Below, in pieces: positions 28,821 through 37,966 of a stretch of 64,000 nucleotides of DNA. Position 1 is the first letter of the stretch. Each line of letters opens with the position of its first letter. The DNA comes from Vibrio sp. UCD-FRSSP16_30 (lineage in GTDB: Bacteria; Pseudomonadota; Gammaproteobacteria; Enterobacterales; Vibrionaceae): NCBI RefSeq assembly GCF_001676025.1, contig NZ_LZFW01000024.1, positions 62,001-126,000 of the forward strand. Reading direction: 5' to 3'. The position numbers and the translations under genes are program-made. The notes under the pieces are model-generated. The model was not told the DNA's origin, did no database searches, and saw nothing but the letters and a program-made list of their open reading frames with translations.

Positions 28821-29417
28821 ATGAAAATTTATGGGGATATACAGTCCGGTAATTGCTACAAAATAAAACTGCTTATGGCGCTATTAGACATCAAGCACGA
28901 TTGGATTCATGTGGATATTTTGCAAAACGAAACTCATTCCAGTGAATTTCTAAACAAGAACCCAAACGCGAAAATTCCGGTGCTTGTATTGGATGATGGG
29001 CGTTGCCTATCTGAATCAAACGCAATCCTCAACTATTTAGCTTCCGGTACTTCGCTGCTATCAAATGATGCTTATGAATATGCCAAGATACAGCAATGGC
29101 AGTTTTTTGAGCAATATAGTCATGAACCATTTATTGCGGTAGCGCGCTTTATCGCAAAGTATTTAGGTTTACCAGAAGAGCGCAAAGTTGAATATGAATC
29201 AAAGCAGCAAGGCGGGCACAAAGCGTTGACTGTGATGGAATTACAATTGCAAAAGACACCTTATCTTACCGGTAATAAACTCACTACCGCAGATGTGTCG
29301 CTGTATGGCTATACCCATGTGGCAGAAGAGGGAGGCTTTGATTTACAAGCCTATCCAGGCATTGTGAGATGGATAGGGCGTATCCAGTCACACGAAAATT
29401 ACGTTAGTATGGCATGA
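28821..29417 (+). CDS. Glutathione S-transferase family protein
   Basis: 198 residues: thioredoxin-like N domain (1-78; SGNCYKIKLLMALLDI, the cis-proline loop NAKIPVL and the glutathione gamma-glutamyl contact LSESNAIL) and a helical C domain (88-198; LTTADVSLYGYTHV). Probably conjugates or isomerises small electrophiles using glutathione. AAAGGAAG ribosome site. Confidence 0.9.
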   Translation: MKIYGDIQSGNCYKIKLLMALLDIKHDWIHVDILQNETHSSEFLNKNPNAKIPVLVLDDGRCLSESNAILNYLASGTSLLSNDAYEYAKIQQWQFFEQYSHEPFIAVARFIAKYLGLPEERKVEYESKQQGGHKALTVMELQLQKTPYLTGNKLTTADVSLYGYTHVAEEGGFDLQAYPGIVRWIGRIQSHENYVSMA

Positions 29418-29464
29418 GCCAGCATGGCAGTAAAAAACGCTAAGAGCAGCAATAAGGAAGCAAA

Positions 29465-30064
29465 ATGAAGTCATCAGAGATTGGGCTGGCGTACGATCAG
29501 ATTACTGAGCGTTGGAATGATGATGTCTTTAACCGCAGTAATGGTATTTCCGCGCATCAAAAGGCCATTCAATTTAGCCAAAGCCGAGGTAAAGCTCTCG
29601 ATATTGGTTGCGGCTGTACGGGGCGTTTTATTGAACTGCTGATAGAGCAGGGCTTTCAACCATCGGGCATTGATGTGTCATCAAAAATGATAGAGCTGGC
29701 GAAAAAGCGACATCCAGACATTTCGTTTATGCATGCCGATATTAGCCATGTTGAATTACAAGAAAAGTACAGCTTCATTAGCGCATGGGATAGCCTTTGG
29801 CACATTCCTTTATCAGAGCAGCGCACGGTGCTAAATAAGATTGTGTCCAGTTTAAGTGGCGGTGGTATTTTTATCTTCTCTTTTGGCGGTACAACAGAGG
29901 AAGATTCACACAAAAATCAGTGCATGGGTCCTGAAGTGTATTATTCGTCCATTGGGCTGAATGGTTATCTGAGCTTAGTGTTGGATCTTGGCTGCATCAT
30001 ACGCCACTTAGAGTTTGATCAGCACCCCGAACTCCATGCTTATTTGATTGTCGAAAAGCGATAA
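29465..30064 (+). CDS. Class I SAM-dependent methyltransferase
   Basis: 199 residues. SAM-binding motif I is ALDIGCGCTGRFIELL (about 39-54), motif II is GIDVSSKMIELA with HADI following, and the acidic/aromatic segment ISAWDSLWHIPL corresponds to motif IV. Closest in style to small Methyltransf_11/25 enzymes; substrate unknown. AAGGAAG ribosome site; ends the four-gene run. Confidence 0.88.
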   Translation: MKSSEIGLAYDQITERWNDDVFNRSNGISAHQKAIQFSQSRGKALDIGCGCTGRFIELLIEQGFQPSGIDVSSKMIELAKKRHPDISFMHADISHVELQEKYSFISAWDSLWHIPLSEQRTVLNKIVSSLSGGGIFIFSFGGTTEEDSHKNQCMGPEVYYSSIGLNGYLSLVLDLGCIIRHLEFDQHPELHAYLIVEKR

Positions 30065-30539
30065 GGTCGTTGATTTAGCGATTTAATTTACCATTGATAT
30101 AAATTTGTAGAGATAAAAGCTTGGATAATTATTCTGTTTTCAATATGCCCTCTAGCTAATTTAACTTAGAAGTGGCCCTATATTTAACTCACATTTCAGA
30201 TTTAAATTTGAAACATAAATAGATCATTTAGAAACAAGTGATTGAATTGAAAGGTAAAGTTAAACTTTTATGTAATATTATCCTGTCAATAACCGGTCTT
30301 TAACTAATAAAATTAACATAAAAATACTTGAATTATCTAAGTGTCTAATTCTTATAATTTTTTTTTAGAAAAAGTTGGCGAAACTGAAATCCTTGTCATA
30401 CACTTTCGATCGAGTCACCAATATGTAGTTGATTGTAGAGACAAATTTTAGGAGCTATCGTTGGTTTCATCTATCGTGAAATCGTGGAGTACTAAACTCT
30501 AGCGTAGCAATTAGTTCACATAGCTTTGAGGAAAGTTTT
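30065..30539. other. 475-bp AT-rich region upstream of ihfA
   Basis: No gene, terminator or recognisable operator was found. The last 150 bp is less AT-rich and should hold the ihfA promoter and leader. Its length suggests that ihfA, normally read from pheT, uses an independent promoter here. Confidence 0.5.
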
Positions 30540-30842
30540 ATGGCGCTGACCAAGGCCGATTTGGCTGAAAACCTGTTTGAAAATCTTGGATACAGTAAAC
30601 GGGATGCCAAGGAAACCGTGGAAGTGTTTTTCGAAGAGATTCGAAAGTCACTTGAAAATGGCGAACAGGTAAAACTATCTGGGTTCGGTAATTTTGATCT
30701 GAGAGATAAAAAAGAACGCCCAGGTCGTAACCCGAAAACAGGAGAAGATATACCTATTTCGGCACGTCGCGTGGTCACATTTAGACCCGGACAAAAGCTG
30801 AAGGCTCGTGTTGAAGAGCTGAACAAAGAAGATGTTAAGTAA
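30540..30842 (+). CDS. ihfA: Integration host factor subunit alpha
   Basis: 100 residues: [20 protein letters not shown], the DNA-binding arm [20 protein letters not shown] (about 60-80) and a C-terminal helix. IHF-alpha pairs with IhfB to bend DNA in recombination, replication and promoter control. GAGGAAAG ribosome site. Normally follows pheT; separated here. Confidence 0.97.
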   Translation: MALTKADLAENLFENLGYSKRDAKETVEVFFEEIRKSLENGEQVKLSGFGNFDLRDKKERPGRNPKTGEDIPISARRVVTFRPGQKLKARVEELNKEDVK

Positions 30843-31002
30843 TACCAATAGTAGTAAATTTCTGATCAGCCTAGCGGGTTAAAACACTTGATAACCGCGT
30901 TGAAATTTTTGATTGTAGAATAACGACTTATCAAAAATATTCGCCTTGTTCTCAAGTGTTTTCCCTGCGCTATTTCTGATCATTTAATTACTGTGATTGG
31001 TA
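30843..31002. repeat. 160-bp imperfect palindrome (MITE-like)
   Basis: The left end TACCAATAGTAGTAAATT and right end AATTACTGTGATTGGTA are inverted copies, with TGATCA inside each. Further in, AACACTTGA (30882-30890) faces TCAAGTGTT, and the arms continue to a central ATTTTTGAT/ATCAAAAAT pair. The whole stretch can fold into one long hairpin. It resembles the short intergenic palindromic repeats of enteric and vibrio genomes. Confidence 0.75.
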
Positions 31003-31028
31003 TAATTAACCACACACTTCGGCGTAAA

Positions 31029-31054
31029 AAAAAGAGGTCTTAAGACCTCTTTTT
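31029..31054. terminator. Bidirectional terminator between ihfA and purT
   Basis: AAAGAGGTCTT is followed directly by its complement AAGACCTCTTT, with runs of A before and T after. Confidence 0.88.
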
Positions 31055-31106
31055 AGTATTTGTTATTCCAGTGCTACTTCTAACCACTTACTGACTGTAA
31101 TTGGTA

Positions 31107-32282
31107 TTAATAGTGGATTTTAACCTTTTTCGCAGCATCAATTGCCGCATCTACTGCCAAAGTGGTGTCTTTGCCACGACTTAAAATTACACCTAAACGA
31201 CGACGACCATCAATATCTGGCTTACCAAATAAGCGAATCTGTGTATCAGGATTACCGATAGCATCTTCAATCCCTGTATAAGATAGATTGTTTGATGTTC
31301 CTTGCCCTAAAATCACAGCTGATGCCGCAGGACCTGTCTGTCTGATTTTGTTGATCGGGTTTCCAGTAAACGCACGCACATGCAAAGCAAACTCTGACAT
31401 ATCTTGAGAGATCATAGTCACCATGCCAGTATCATGCGGGCGAGGGGATACTTCATTAAAGATCACTTTATCGCCTTTAATGAACAACTCAACGCCAAAT
31501 AGACCGTATCCGCCTAGTGCATTAACGATTTGTTCCGCAACATACTCAGCAGCTTTAGTTGCCACTTCTGACATTTGTTGTGGCTGCCAAGACTCACGGT
31601 AATCGCCATCTTCTTGACGATGACCAATAGGTGCGCAGAAATGAACGCCGTCGACAGCACGTACTGTCAATAATGTGATTTCATAATCAAAGTCGATAAA
31701 GCCTTCAACAATGACTCGTCCTTCACCACTGCGTCCGCCTTCTTGTGAGTATTCCCATGCCTTTGCAACATCTTCAGCAACGCGAATAACGCTTTGTCCT
31801 TTGCCTGATGAACTCATCACAGGTTTTACGACACAAGGCATGCCCACTTGTTCAACCGCTTGACTAAAGTCAGCAAAGTTATCGGCAAACTGATAGTTAG
31901 AAGTGTTGAGAGAAAGCTCTTCTGCCGCTAGGCGTCGGATGCCTTCACGGTTCATGGTTAACTGTGTTGCGCGAGCATTAGGAACGACTGTCGTGCCTTT
32001 CTTTTCTAGCTCAACTAATGTATCCGTCGCAATTGCTTCAATTTCAGGGACAATGTAGTTTGGCTGCTCTTTTTCAACGATCTCAGAAAGTGCTTTACCA
32101 TCAAGCATATCTAATACGTAGCTACGGTGGGCAATTTGCATAGCAGGTGCATTTTCGTATCTGTCACAAGCAATGACTTCAATGCCCAAACGCTGGCATT
32201 CAATGGCTACTTCTTTACCTAATTCGCCTGAACCAAGCAGTAAAACTTTTGTAGCACTTGGTGCTGTCGCCGTACCCAACAT
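31107..32282 (-). CDS. purT: Formate-dependent phosphoribosylglycinamide formyltransferase
   Basis: 391 residues, ATP-grasp fold. [16 protein letters not shown] (N-domain), [17 protein letters not shown] (ATP-binding lysine and glycine loop near 155-170), [20 protein letters not shown] and [18 protein letters not shown] (metal/ATP region, about 272-290) all match PurT. It makes formyl-GAR from GAR, formate and ATP, an alternative to PurN. A PurR operator lies upstream. Confidence 0.96.
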   Translation of the reverse strand: MLGTATAPSATKVLLLGSGELGKEVAIECQRLGIEVIACDRYENAPAMQIAHRSYVLDMLDGKALSEIVEKEQPNYIVPEIEAIATDTLVELEKKGTTVVPNARATQLTMNREGIRRLAAEELSLNTSNYQFADNFADFSQAVEQVGMPCVVKPVMSSSGKGQSVIRVAEDVAKAWEYSQEGGRSGEGRVIVEGFIDFDYEITLLTVRAVDGVHFCAPIGHRQEDGDYRESWQPQQMSEVATKAAEYVAEQIVNALGGYGLFGVELFIKGDKVIFNEVSPRPHDTGMVTMISQDMSEFALHVRAFTGNPINKIRQTGPAASAVILGQGTSNNLSYTGIEDAIGNPDTQIRLFGKPDIDGRRRLGVILSRGKDTTLAVDAAIDAAKKVKIHY

Positions 32283-32338
32283 AATCGTTCCTTTAAGAAG
32301 TGGTGTTTTTTAGCAGATAATACTTGTTTTTTGATGGA

Positions 32339-32354
32339 GCGCAATCGTTTGCAT
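32339..32354 (-). promoter_or_regulatory. PurR operator upstream of purT
   Basis: On the minus strand ATGCAAACGATTGCGC matches ANGCAANCGNTTNCNT at all fixed bases but the last. It lies 57-72 bp before the purT start. Confidence 0.75.
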
Positions 32355-32429
32355 CGTGAAATTTGTCAAATTTTGTGGATAACACCACGCAATAGTACGT
32401 GGTGTTTATTTATCACCGTATTAGATGGA

Positions 32430-33323
32430 TTATTGTTCAATCGCAACGTATGCAACAGGGATGTCTGGATTAATCGCTTCAAGAGTGCTTTGTGTCTCCG
32501 CAAGGTGAGAAATGGAAGCATCCATCATCTCGACTAAGGCAATCTCCACAATGTCAGAAAAGGCAATACCGACCATTTGCAGTTGAACTAAAGCCACTTG
32601 TAGTGGGGGTAGGCTTGGGTTAAAAGCCGCATTTTCAGCATAGCTGCCGCTAAAAAAGCGATTCTGTTTTGTTTTGATTGCAACGCCACTGTAATTTTTA
32701 CTGTAGGGCGCATGGCTAGTATTGAGTGCGTTAATGGCTTTGTTTATCAAAGGATCTTGTTGATCCGTTTGATAGCCATGATCGATTGAGGACATCAACG
32801 CCGACTCTATACCCAGATCTTTAGGGCCAAATGATTCAGGAAGATACTGTTGCAGCGTCATTTCTTCACGTTTGGGTAACTGAACAGTGAGATGTTCGGC
32901 TGTGGTCAGTTCATTCATAAACTGTCTGCAGTGACCACAAGGACTGAAATTGATGGTGATATCTTTGATGCCTTGCTCACCATTCATCCACGCATGGCTT
33001 ATCGCCGATTGCTCTGCGTGGATGGTTTGGCCAAGTTGTACACCTGAGCATTCCAAGTTTGCGCCAAAATAGAGGGTATCTGATGATGCTTTTACAATCG
33101 CGCCAACATGAAATTGAGAAATAGGTGCAATGGAATATGCCGCGGCAAAGGGCAGTAATGCCACTTTTAATTGTTGCTCATCCAGTCCTGTTGCTTGTTT
33201 TAAGGTTTGAAACTGCGTAGCACTAATAACACCCACAAACTCATTTGAATCAAAAATGGCTTTGAAAGCGTTAATATATGAAGGGGGAAGGTCGCTATAC
33301 AGTAAGCTAAATCGCTGTGTCAT
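32430..33323 (-). CDS. cdd: Cytidine deaminase
   Basis: 297 residues from ATG 33323; a further upstream ATG at 33365 would add 14 residues. Like E. coli Cdd it is a fused two-domain enzyme: the catalytic half has TIHAEQSAI (zinc His and catalytic Glu) and SPCGHCRQFMNE (two zinc Cys), and a degenerate second half follows (about 185-297). Deaminates cytidine and deoxycytidine. The order yohJ-yohK-cdd is the same as in E. coli. Confidence 0.93.
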   Translation of the reverse strand: MTQRFSLLYSDLPPSYINAFKAIFDSNEFVGVISATQFQTLKQATGLDEQQLKVALLPFAAAYSIAPISQFHVGAIVKASSDTLYFGANLECSGVQLGQTIHAEQSAISHAWMNGEQGIKDITINFSPCGHCRQFMNELTTAEHLTVQLPKREEMTLQQYLPESFGPKDLGIESALMSSIDHGYQTDQQDPLINKAINALNTSHAPYSKNYSGVAIKTKQNRFFSGSYAENAAFNPSLPPLQVALVQLQMVGIAFSDIVEIALVEMMDASISHLAETQSTLEAINPDIPVAYVAIEQ

Positions 33324-33393
33324 TACAGATTCCAAGTTGTCAGTATTGTACCAAGCATAATGCACTCATTGATAAAAGGCAGATAAACAATTA

Positions 33394-33409
33394 AGGCAAA
33401 CGGTTTCGC
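33394..33409 (-). promoter_or_regulatory. PurR/LacI-family-like operator upstream of cdd
   Basis: AGGCAAACGGTTTCGC matches ANGCAANCGNTTNCNT at all fixed bases but the last. It lies 71-86 bp before cdd and just beyond the yohK stop. E. coli cdd is controlled by CytR, a related repressor; which protein binds here is open. Confidence 0.5.
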
Positions 33410-33436
33410 TCACACTCAACCGTTATCTTCGATTCT

Positions 33437-34114
33437 TTAAGCTATGAGTCTAAGCATTAACGCCATAATAAAGGGGGCGATTAATGAGGTGATTACGCCA
33501 CATAACACTAAGGCTAAAGAGCTAAAAGCGGCATCTTTTTGGTTCATTTCAAAAGCGGTTGCCGTGCCTAATGCGTGGCTCACGGTGCCGACACTTAAAC
33601 CTCTTGCAATAGGGTGTTTAATTTTTAGAATATTATAAATAGGGTAAGCGAGCAGCGATCCTGTTAAACCTGCAAGCAGCACTAAAATAGCGGCAACGGC
33701 GGGTTCTCCGCCTAATTCAGTGGATACCTGCATAGCAATTGCGGTGGTCACGGATTTTCCCATCATGCTAGCAAGAAGAGGCGAGTCAGCTCCAAGCATC
33801 ACGGCAAGGGAGCCTGCTGTAAGCATTGAGGCCACGCTTCCGATGACACAGGTCGTTAGAATTAATTTCCACTTAGCACGAATTTCATTGAGCTGTTCAT
33901 AAAGCGGATAGGCAAGCGCCACAACAGCAGGTTGCAGTAGGTGCTGTATAAGTTGATTACCCTCATAGTACGTTTGATAAGGTACTTTTAAAAAAAGCAG
34001 AAAAGGGATAATAATCGCAATACTAATTAATAAAGGATTGGCTAAAGGGTTGTTGGCTTTTTTTGCGATCATTCGTGCGACAAAGAACACAACAATACTC
34101 AGTAACAGCCACAT
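33437..34114 (-). CDS. yohK: LrgB/CidB-family membrane protein (YohK)
   Basis: 225 residues, about six or seven membrane segments. GKSVTTAIAMQVSTELGGEP and RGLSVGTVSHALGTATAFEM are the LrgB family signatures. LrgB/CidB proteins work with LrgA/CidA in murein hydrolase export or metabolite transport; in E. coli YohJK is linked to pyrimidine nucleoside (uridine/cytidine) metabolism by position. Starts 1 bp after yohJ stops, so translation is probably coupled. Confidence 0.9.
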   Translation of the reverse strand: MWLLLSIVVFFVARMIAKKANNPLANPLLISIAIIIPFLLFLKVPYQTYYEGNQLIQHLLQPAVVALAYPLYEQLNEIRAKWKLILTTCVIGSVASMLTAGSLAVMLGADSPLLASMMGKSVTTAIAMQVSTELGGEPAVAAILVLLAGLTGSLLAYPIYNILKIKHPIARGLSVGTVSHALGTATAFEMNQKDAAFSSLALVLCGVITSLIAPFIMALMLRLIA

Positions 34115-34115
34115 C

Positions 34116-34478
34116 TTATCGTTCCTCTTTTAGCAGTTTATCTAAAGAAAGCGACAGTACACAAAGCACAAATAAGCTGCCTAAAACGGTGCTGACGACA
34201 ATGGCTAAAGCATTATCGATCAGCATCTGATAATGGTTCATAAGCCCAACACTGATAGGAATGAATAGCAAAATCATATAGCGAATAAGCAGTGATGCAC
34301 TTGGTTGAACCCAGTGCGGTTTTACAGCTCCTGTGACCAGTGCAATAAACAGGATTAATAATCCAATAACACTACCGGGTACTGATAGCGAAAAATAATC
34401 TTGTATCCAGTTACCGGTATAAAGAGACAGAGCAATTAATGCCGCACTCACAATATAGAAGAATGCTTTTTGTATCAT
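34116..34478 (-). CDS. yohJ: LrgA/CidA-family membrane protein (YohJ)
   Basis: 120 residues with four predicted membrane segments. FSLSVPGSVIGLLILFIAL (about 28-46) and PISVGLMNHYQML are LrgA/CidA-family patterns. Partner of YohK, holin-like. Begins 3 bp after the sbcB stop, so sbcB, yohJ and yohK look co-transcribed. Confidence 0.9.
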   Translation of the reverse strand: MIQKAFFYIVSAALIALSLYTGNWIQDYFSLSVPGSVIGLLILFIALVTGAVKPHWVQPSASLLIRYMILLFIPISVGLMNHYQMLIDNALAIVVSTVLGSLFVLCVLSLSLDKLLKEER

Positions 34479-34481
34479 ATT

Positions 34482-35897
34482 TTACGAGACCAGTTGTTTA
34501 ACATAGTGGTAAATGGCTTTTAAGATTTTCATCTTGTTTTCATCATCTTGATATTGAGAACCAAGATTTTCTAAGTTTAACATATAGCTAGGAAGTTCTT
34601 GCTCAAACTTATCTCGACAATGGCTTAACCATTTTTTTTGTTCTTGGTCAGTTAAAGTATGAAAGAAGTTTCGAGCTCGATAGTTAAACAGTAACGGCGC
34701 AATTCTTGGATCTGATATCTGTATATCTAGTGCGCCTAAGACATCGGGTTTTGCATCTCGGATAATACTCATCTGCGCTTTATCTGAAGGCGAGAAAAAG
34801 CCATTGTAGAGCTGCTCTTCAACATTGTTACTGATTGGAAATTCTCTAGTTTGACTGAAAACTGTGTCTAATTTGGCTCTGATTTCTGGGTGCTGCAGTA
34901 ATCGCTGCTGGTTTTGCATACAGGCACTGCGATCAATAGCCGTTCGAGACTCTGCTTCAGCGGTTAACACGCCAATAGGTGCCAGAATAGGGCACTTATT
35001 TAGATGAACGAGCTTAATAGGAATAGGCAGTTCATCTTCGCCAAGTTCACTGCGTTTAGTGTAAAGGCGGGTTTGTATTTCTTCTGCTGTTAACTCAATT
35101 AGTGGAGAGATATCTTGAGTAAGATCAACGGCAATTAACGCTTTAATGGAAGTCCAGCCAATTGGCGCAATCAACACCGCTTTTAAGTGCTCATTACTGA
35201 GCATTCCAGAGACATGCACTAAAGGTGTCATGTTGACAATATCAATAAGGCTGTTGAGCTTTTGCTTACCACGATGCTTATAGAAAAAATCAAACAGCTT
35301 AGGTTGACCTTGCTTTACTTTTTTCGCCATTTCAATGGTCGCGTAAACATCAGCCATCGCATCGTGCGCATTGCTATGTTCAATGCCGTTAGCAACCGAG
35401 AGGTGCTCTAAGCGAAAGCTGGTATTTCCTTCATCGTTGAGAGGCCAGTTGATGCCTTCCGGTCTAAGTGCGTGGCAGGCACGCATGACATCCAATAAAT
35501 CCCAACGGGAGTTGCCATTTTTGTAGCTCCACTCATAAGGTTCGATAAAGTTTCGATAGCAAGTATATCGAGTCACCTCATCATCAAAACGCACACTGTT
35601 ATAGCCAAGGCTACAAGTGTTTGGTTTACTCATTTCATTATGAATAGCGGTAATGAATTCTGGTTCAGATAAGCCTTCTTTAAGGGCTTTTTGCGGCGTG
35701 ATTCCAGTGACTAGCGCCGCTTCTGGATTAGGCAGGTAATCGGCTGGTGGTCGACAGTAAATCACCAGTGGCTCGCCAATGACATTCAGATCGGCATCGG
35801 TGCGAACACCGGCAAACTGACATGGTCTATCTTTTGCTGGACTTACGCCCCAAGTCTCATAATCAAAAAAGAAAAAGGTAGGTTGGTCCGTGTGCAT
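34482..35897 (-). CDS. sbcB: Exodeoxyribonuclease I
   Basis: 471 residues from ATG 35897 (a TTG at 35909 is the alternative). DEDDh exonuclease core: FFFFDYETWG (Exo I, Asp and Glu), SLGYNSVRFDDEVTRY (Exo II), AHDAMADVYATIEMA (Exo III, with His and Asp), then the SH3-like and helical C-terminal domains of ExoI. It degrades single-stranded DNA 3' to 5' and acts in mismatch repair and recombination. It binds the SSB tail; an ssb lies at 47.5 kb. Confidence 0.95.
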   Translation of the reverse strand: MHTDQPTFFFFDYETWGVSPAKDRPCQFAGVRTDADLNVIGEPLVIYCRPPADYLPNPEAALVTGITPQKALKEGLSEPEFITAIHNEMSKPNTCSLGYNSVRFDDEVTRYTCYRNFIEPYEWSYKNGNSRWDLLDVMRACHALRPEGINWPLNDEGNTSFRLEHLSVANGIEHSNAHDAMADVYATIEMAKKVKQGQPKLFDFFYKHRGKQKLNSLIDIVNMTPLVHVSGMLSNEHLKAVLIAPIGWTSIKALIAVDLTQDISPLIELTAEEIQTRLYTKRSELGEDELPIPIKLVHLNKCPILAPIGVLTAEAESRTAIDRSACMQNQQRLLQHPEIRAKLDTVFSQTREFPISNNVEEQLYNGFFSPSDKAQMSIIRDAKPDVLGALDIQISDPRIAPLLFNYRARNFFHTLTDQEQKKWLSHCRDKFEQELPSYMLNLENLGSQYQDDENKMKILKAIYHYVKQLVS

Positions 35898-36088
35898 AAA
35901 AATATCCAAAGATCAGAATGTTGTCAGTTATTAGACCATTGCACCAAGCGTATAGCAAACCAATCGCACTCTCTATATTCACTAGGATGAGAATAATGAC
36001 ATTGATGATGAACAATTGAACTAAGAGTGATGAAAAAGAGCCAGTATCGAAGCCTTTGCACTATGGTTTTCTATCATATTGAAATGGG

Positions 36089-36772
36089 CTATTGAATCAT
36101 ATCCAGATAGTAAGCAAATTTGGCCTCGTTTCTTGCTTTGCTATTTTGTTGATCATTTACTTTAGGATTAATAAGCTCCTCGACTAAATAATGAGCGACG
36201 TGTTGAGCATTGATTGGTCGCAGATTAACCAGAGGGCCCAACATCAATGGTTGGATAAATTTAACCATTTTTTGTAATAGAACCTCGTCAGTTCGTGGCT
36301 TATCACGTTTTCCTTTAAGTGGCCCTGGCCTTGCAAATAGTACATGTTCAAAACCTAACTGGTAAACATCACGTTCCATTTCACCTTTGCATTTTAAGTA
36401 ATGAGAGGAAGACTTAACCTTGGCCCCATAACTTGAAACCACCGCAATATGAGTGACGCCAAACTGTTTCATTTTGTTAGCAAATTGGACAACTAAATCA
36501 TGGTCGATGGCATACAGCGCTTCATTGCTGCCGGCTGCTTTTTTTGTGGTACCCAAACAAATAATGCCAAGAGTGGCACTTAAGGGGCTTGATTGGAAAA
36601 ACTCGTCATTAGTCATACCGCTCAGCTGAGGGTGTGTCATTGATAAAGGGCTTCGTGTTGGAGCGTACAGTGTTGTAAATGACTGAGAATGTTTTAACAG
36701 ATGTTGTAAAACAAAACTCCCGATTAAGCCTGTGCTTCCGGCCAATATGATATTGGGTTTTGTTATATCCAT
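36089..36772 (-). CDS. NAD(P)-binding SDR-type protein (HTATIP2/TIP30-like)
   Basis: 227 residues. N-terminal Rossmann motif ILAGSTGLIGSFVLQHLL (GxxGxxG, residues 9-26); the LGTTKKAAGSNEALYAIDHD segment and the SSYGAK and YLKCKGEME residues (active-site Tyr and Lys) are typical of the atypical SDR group that includes TIP30 and YwnB-like proteins. Likely a cytosolic reductase or NAD(P)H sensor; substrate unknown. Divergent from astE. Confidence 0.83.
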   Translation of the reverse strand: MDITKPNIILAGSTGLIGSFVLQHLLKHSQSFTTLYAPTRSPLSMTHPQLSGMTNDEFFQSSPLSATLGIICLGTTKKAAGSNEALYAIDHDLVVQFANKMKQFGVTHIAVVSSYGAKVKSSSHYLKCKGEMERDVYQLGFEHVLFARPGPLKGKRDKPRTDEVLLQKMVKFIQPLMLGPLVNLRPINAQHVAHYLVEELINPKVNDQQNSKARNEAKFAYYLDMIQ

Positions 36773-36855
36773 AAAAGATGCCTGCCACTGAGGAATATTC
36801 AGTAATATGTTGAACTTATGTTACATTGTCATTAACGGTTAAGGAAGGCACGTTT

Positions 36856-37914
36856 ATGGCAAAAGCACTATTTGAAACTTCATTTTTACAAGACACTCTG
36901 CATGCATCTGAGATCATTCCACAGCAAAGGACATTGCAAAATGGAGTGACTGTTGATGTTGTTCAACGTGGAGTTATAAAGGTTTCTCCTGCTCATTTGT
37001 CTGAAAACGCAGTAATAAGTGACAAAGATCAGCAGAAATACCTTGTTTTATCCAGTGCTATACATGGCAATGAAACCGCTCCTATCGAGATTATCGACGA
37101 TATTGTCACGCAAATACTCAAGCAAACATTAACACCCGCGCATCACTTATTGCTTATTATTGCTCATCCGCAAGCCATTCTGGCAAAGCAGCGCTTTATT
37201 GATACGAATTTGAATCGACTGTTTGCTGATTGCAATTATGCACCTTCTATAGAATCTGATTTAGCTGATTCGTTAAAAGTGAGTGTGAGTCAGTTTTGGG
37301 AAGATGTCCCAATAAAAGCCCGATGGCATTTAGACATGCATTGTTCAATCAGGGCGTCGCAACATTACACTTTTGCTATTAGCCCTCATTCTGCTTATCC
37401 CACCAGAAATGAAGCCTTCATTGAGTTCTTACAACAAGGGCAAATAGAAGCGTTACTGTTGTCTGACGAACCATCGAGTACCTTTAGTTGGTTCAGTGCC
37501 AGTTACTTTGGCGCACAATCGGCAACGGTTGAGCTCGGGCAGGTGGCGGAATTTGGTCACAACGATATGCAAAGGCTATCTAAGTTTCAGACTGCATTGA
37601 TTAATTTTATTCAAGATCATGCAACGACGAATCGCTATCCCATGACAACCTACCAAGTCAGTCGTTCTATTTATCGTCAGCATCAAGACTTTGAATTTTA
37701 CTTTGATAAAGCATTACCTAATTTTTCATCTTTTGCTTTAGGGGAGGCGCTGGGTAAAAGTGGCACACAAACCTTGCTCATGGATGTTGAGCAAGGTTGT
37801 GTCGTATTCCCTAATCCAAATGTTGAGTTAACACAGCGCGCCGCTTTGATTGTTCAGCCTTGTGCGACTCAGTATGTTAATCATCAACTAATGATTAGGA
37901 GTACCAGTACTTGA
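36856..37914 (+). CDS. astE: Succinylglutamate desuccinylase/aspartoacylase family, AstE-like
   Basis: 352 residues from ATG 36856, which has AAGGAAGG 8 bases upstream; ATG 36826 lacks a good site. Zinc ligands appear in SSAIHGNETAPIEI (His and Glu) and in LDMHCSIR (His), with the catalytic Glu in the later ATVELGQVAEFG. AstE removes succinate from N-succinylglutamate in the arginine succinyltransferase pathway. astCADB are not next to it, so either they lie elsewhere or it works separately. Confidence 0.87.
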   Translation: MAKALFETSFLQDTLHASEIIPQQRTLQNGVTVDVVQRGVIKVSPAHLSENAVISDKDQQKYLVLSSAIHGNETAPIEIIDDIVTQILKQTLTPAHHLLLIIAHPQAILAKQRFIDTNLNRLFADCNYAPSIESDLADSLKVSVSQFWEDVPIKARWHLDMHCSIRASQHYTFAISPHSAYPTRNEAFIEFLQQGQIEALLLSDEPSSTFSWFSASYFGAQSATVELGQVAEFGHNDMQRLSKFQTALINFIQDHATTNRYPMTTYQVSRSIYRQHQDFEFYFDKALPNFSSFALGEALGKSGTQTLLMDVEQGCVVFPNPNVELTQRAALIVQPCATQYVNHQLMIRSTST

Positions 37915-37966
37915 AAATAGCTATTTAAAAAAATAGCTTTGAAAACAGCACTATAAAAACGATTAT

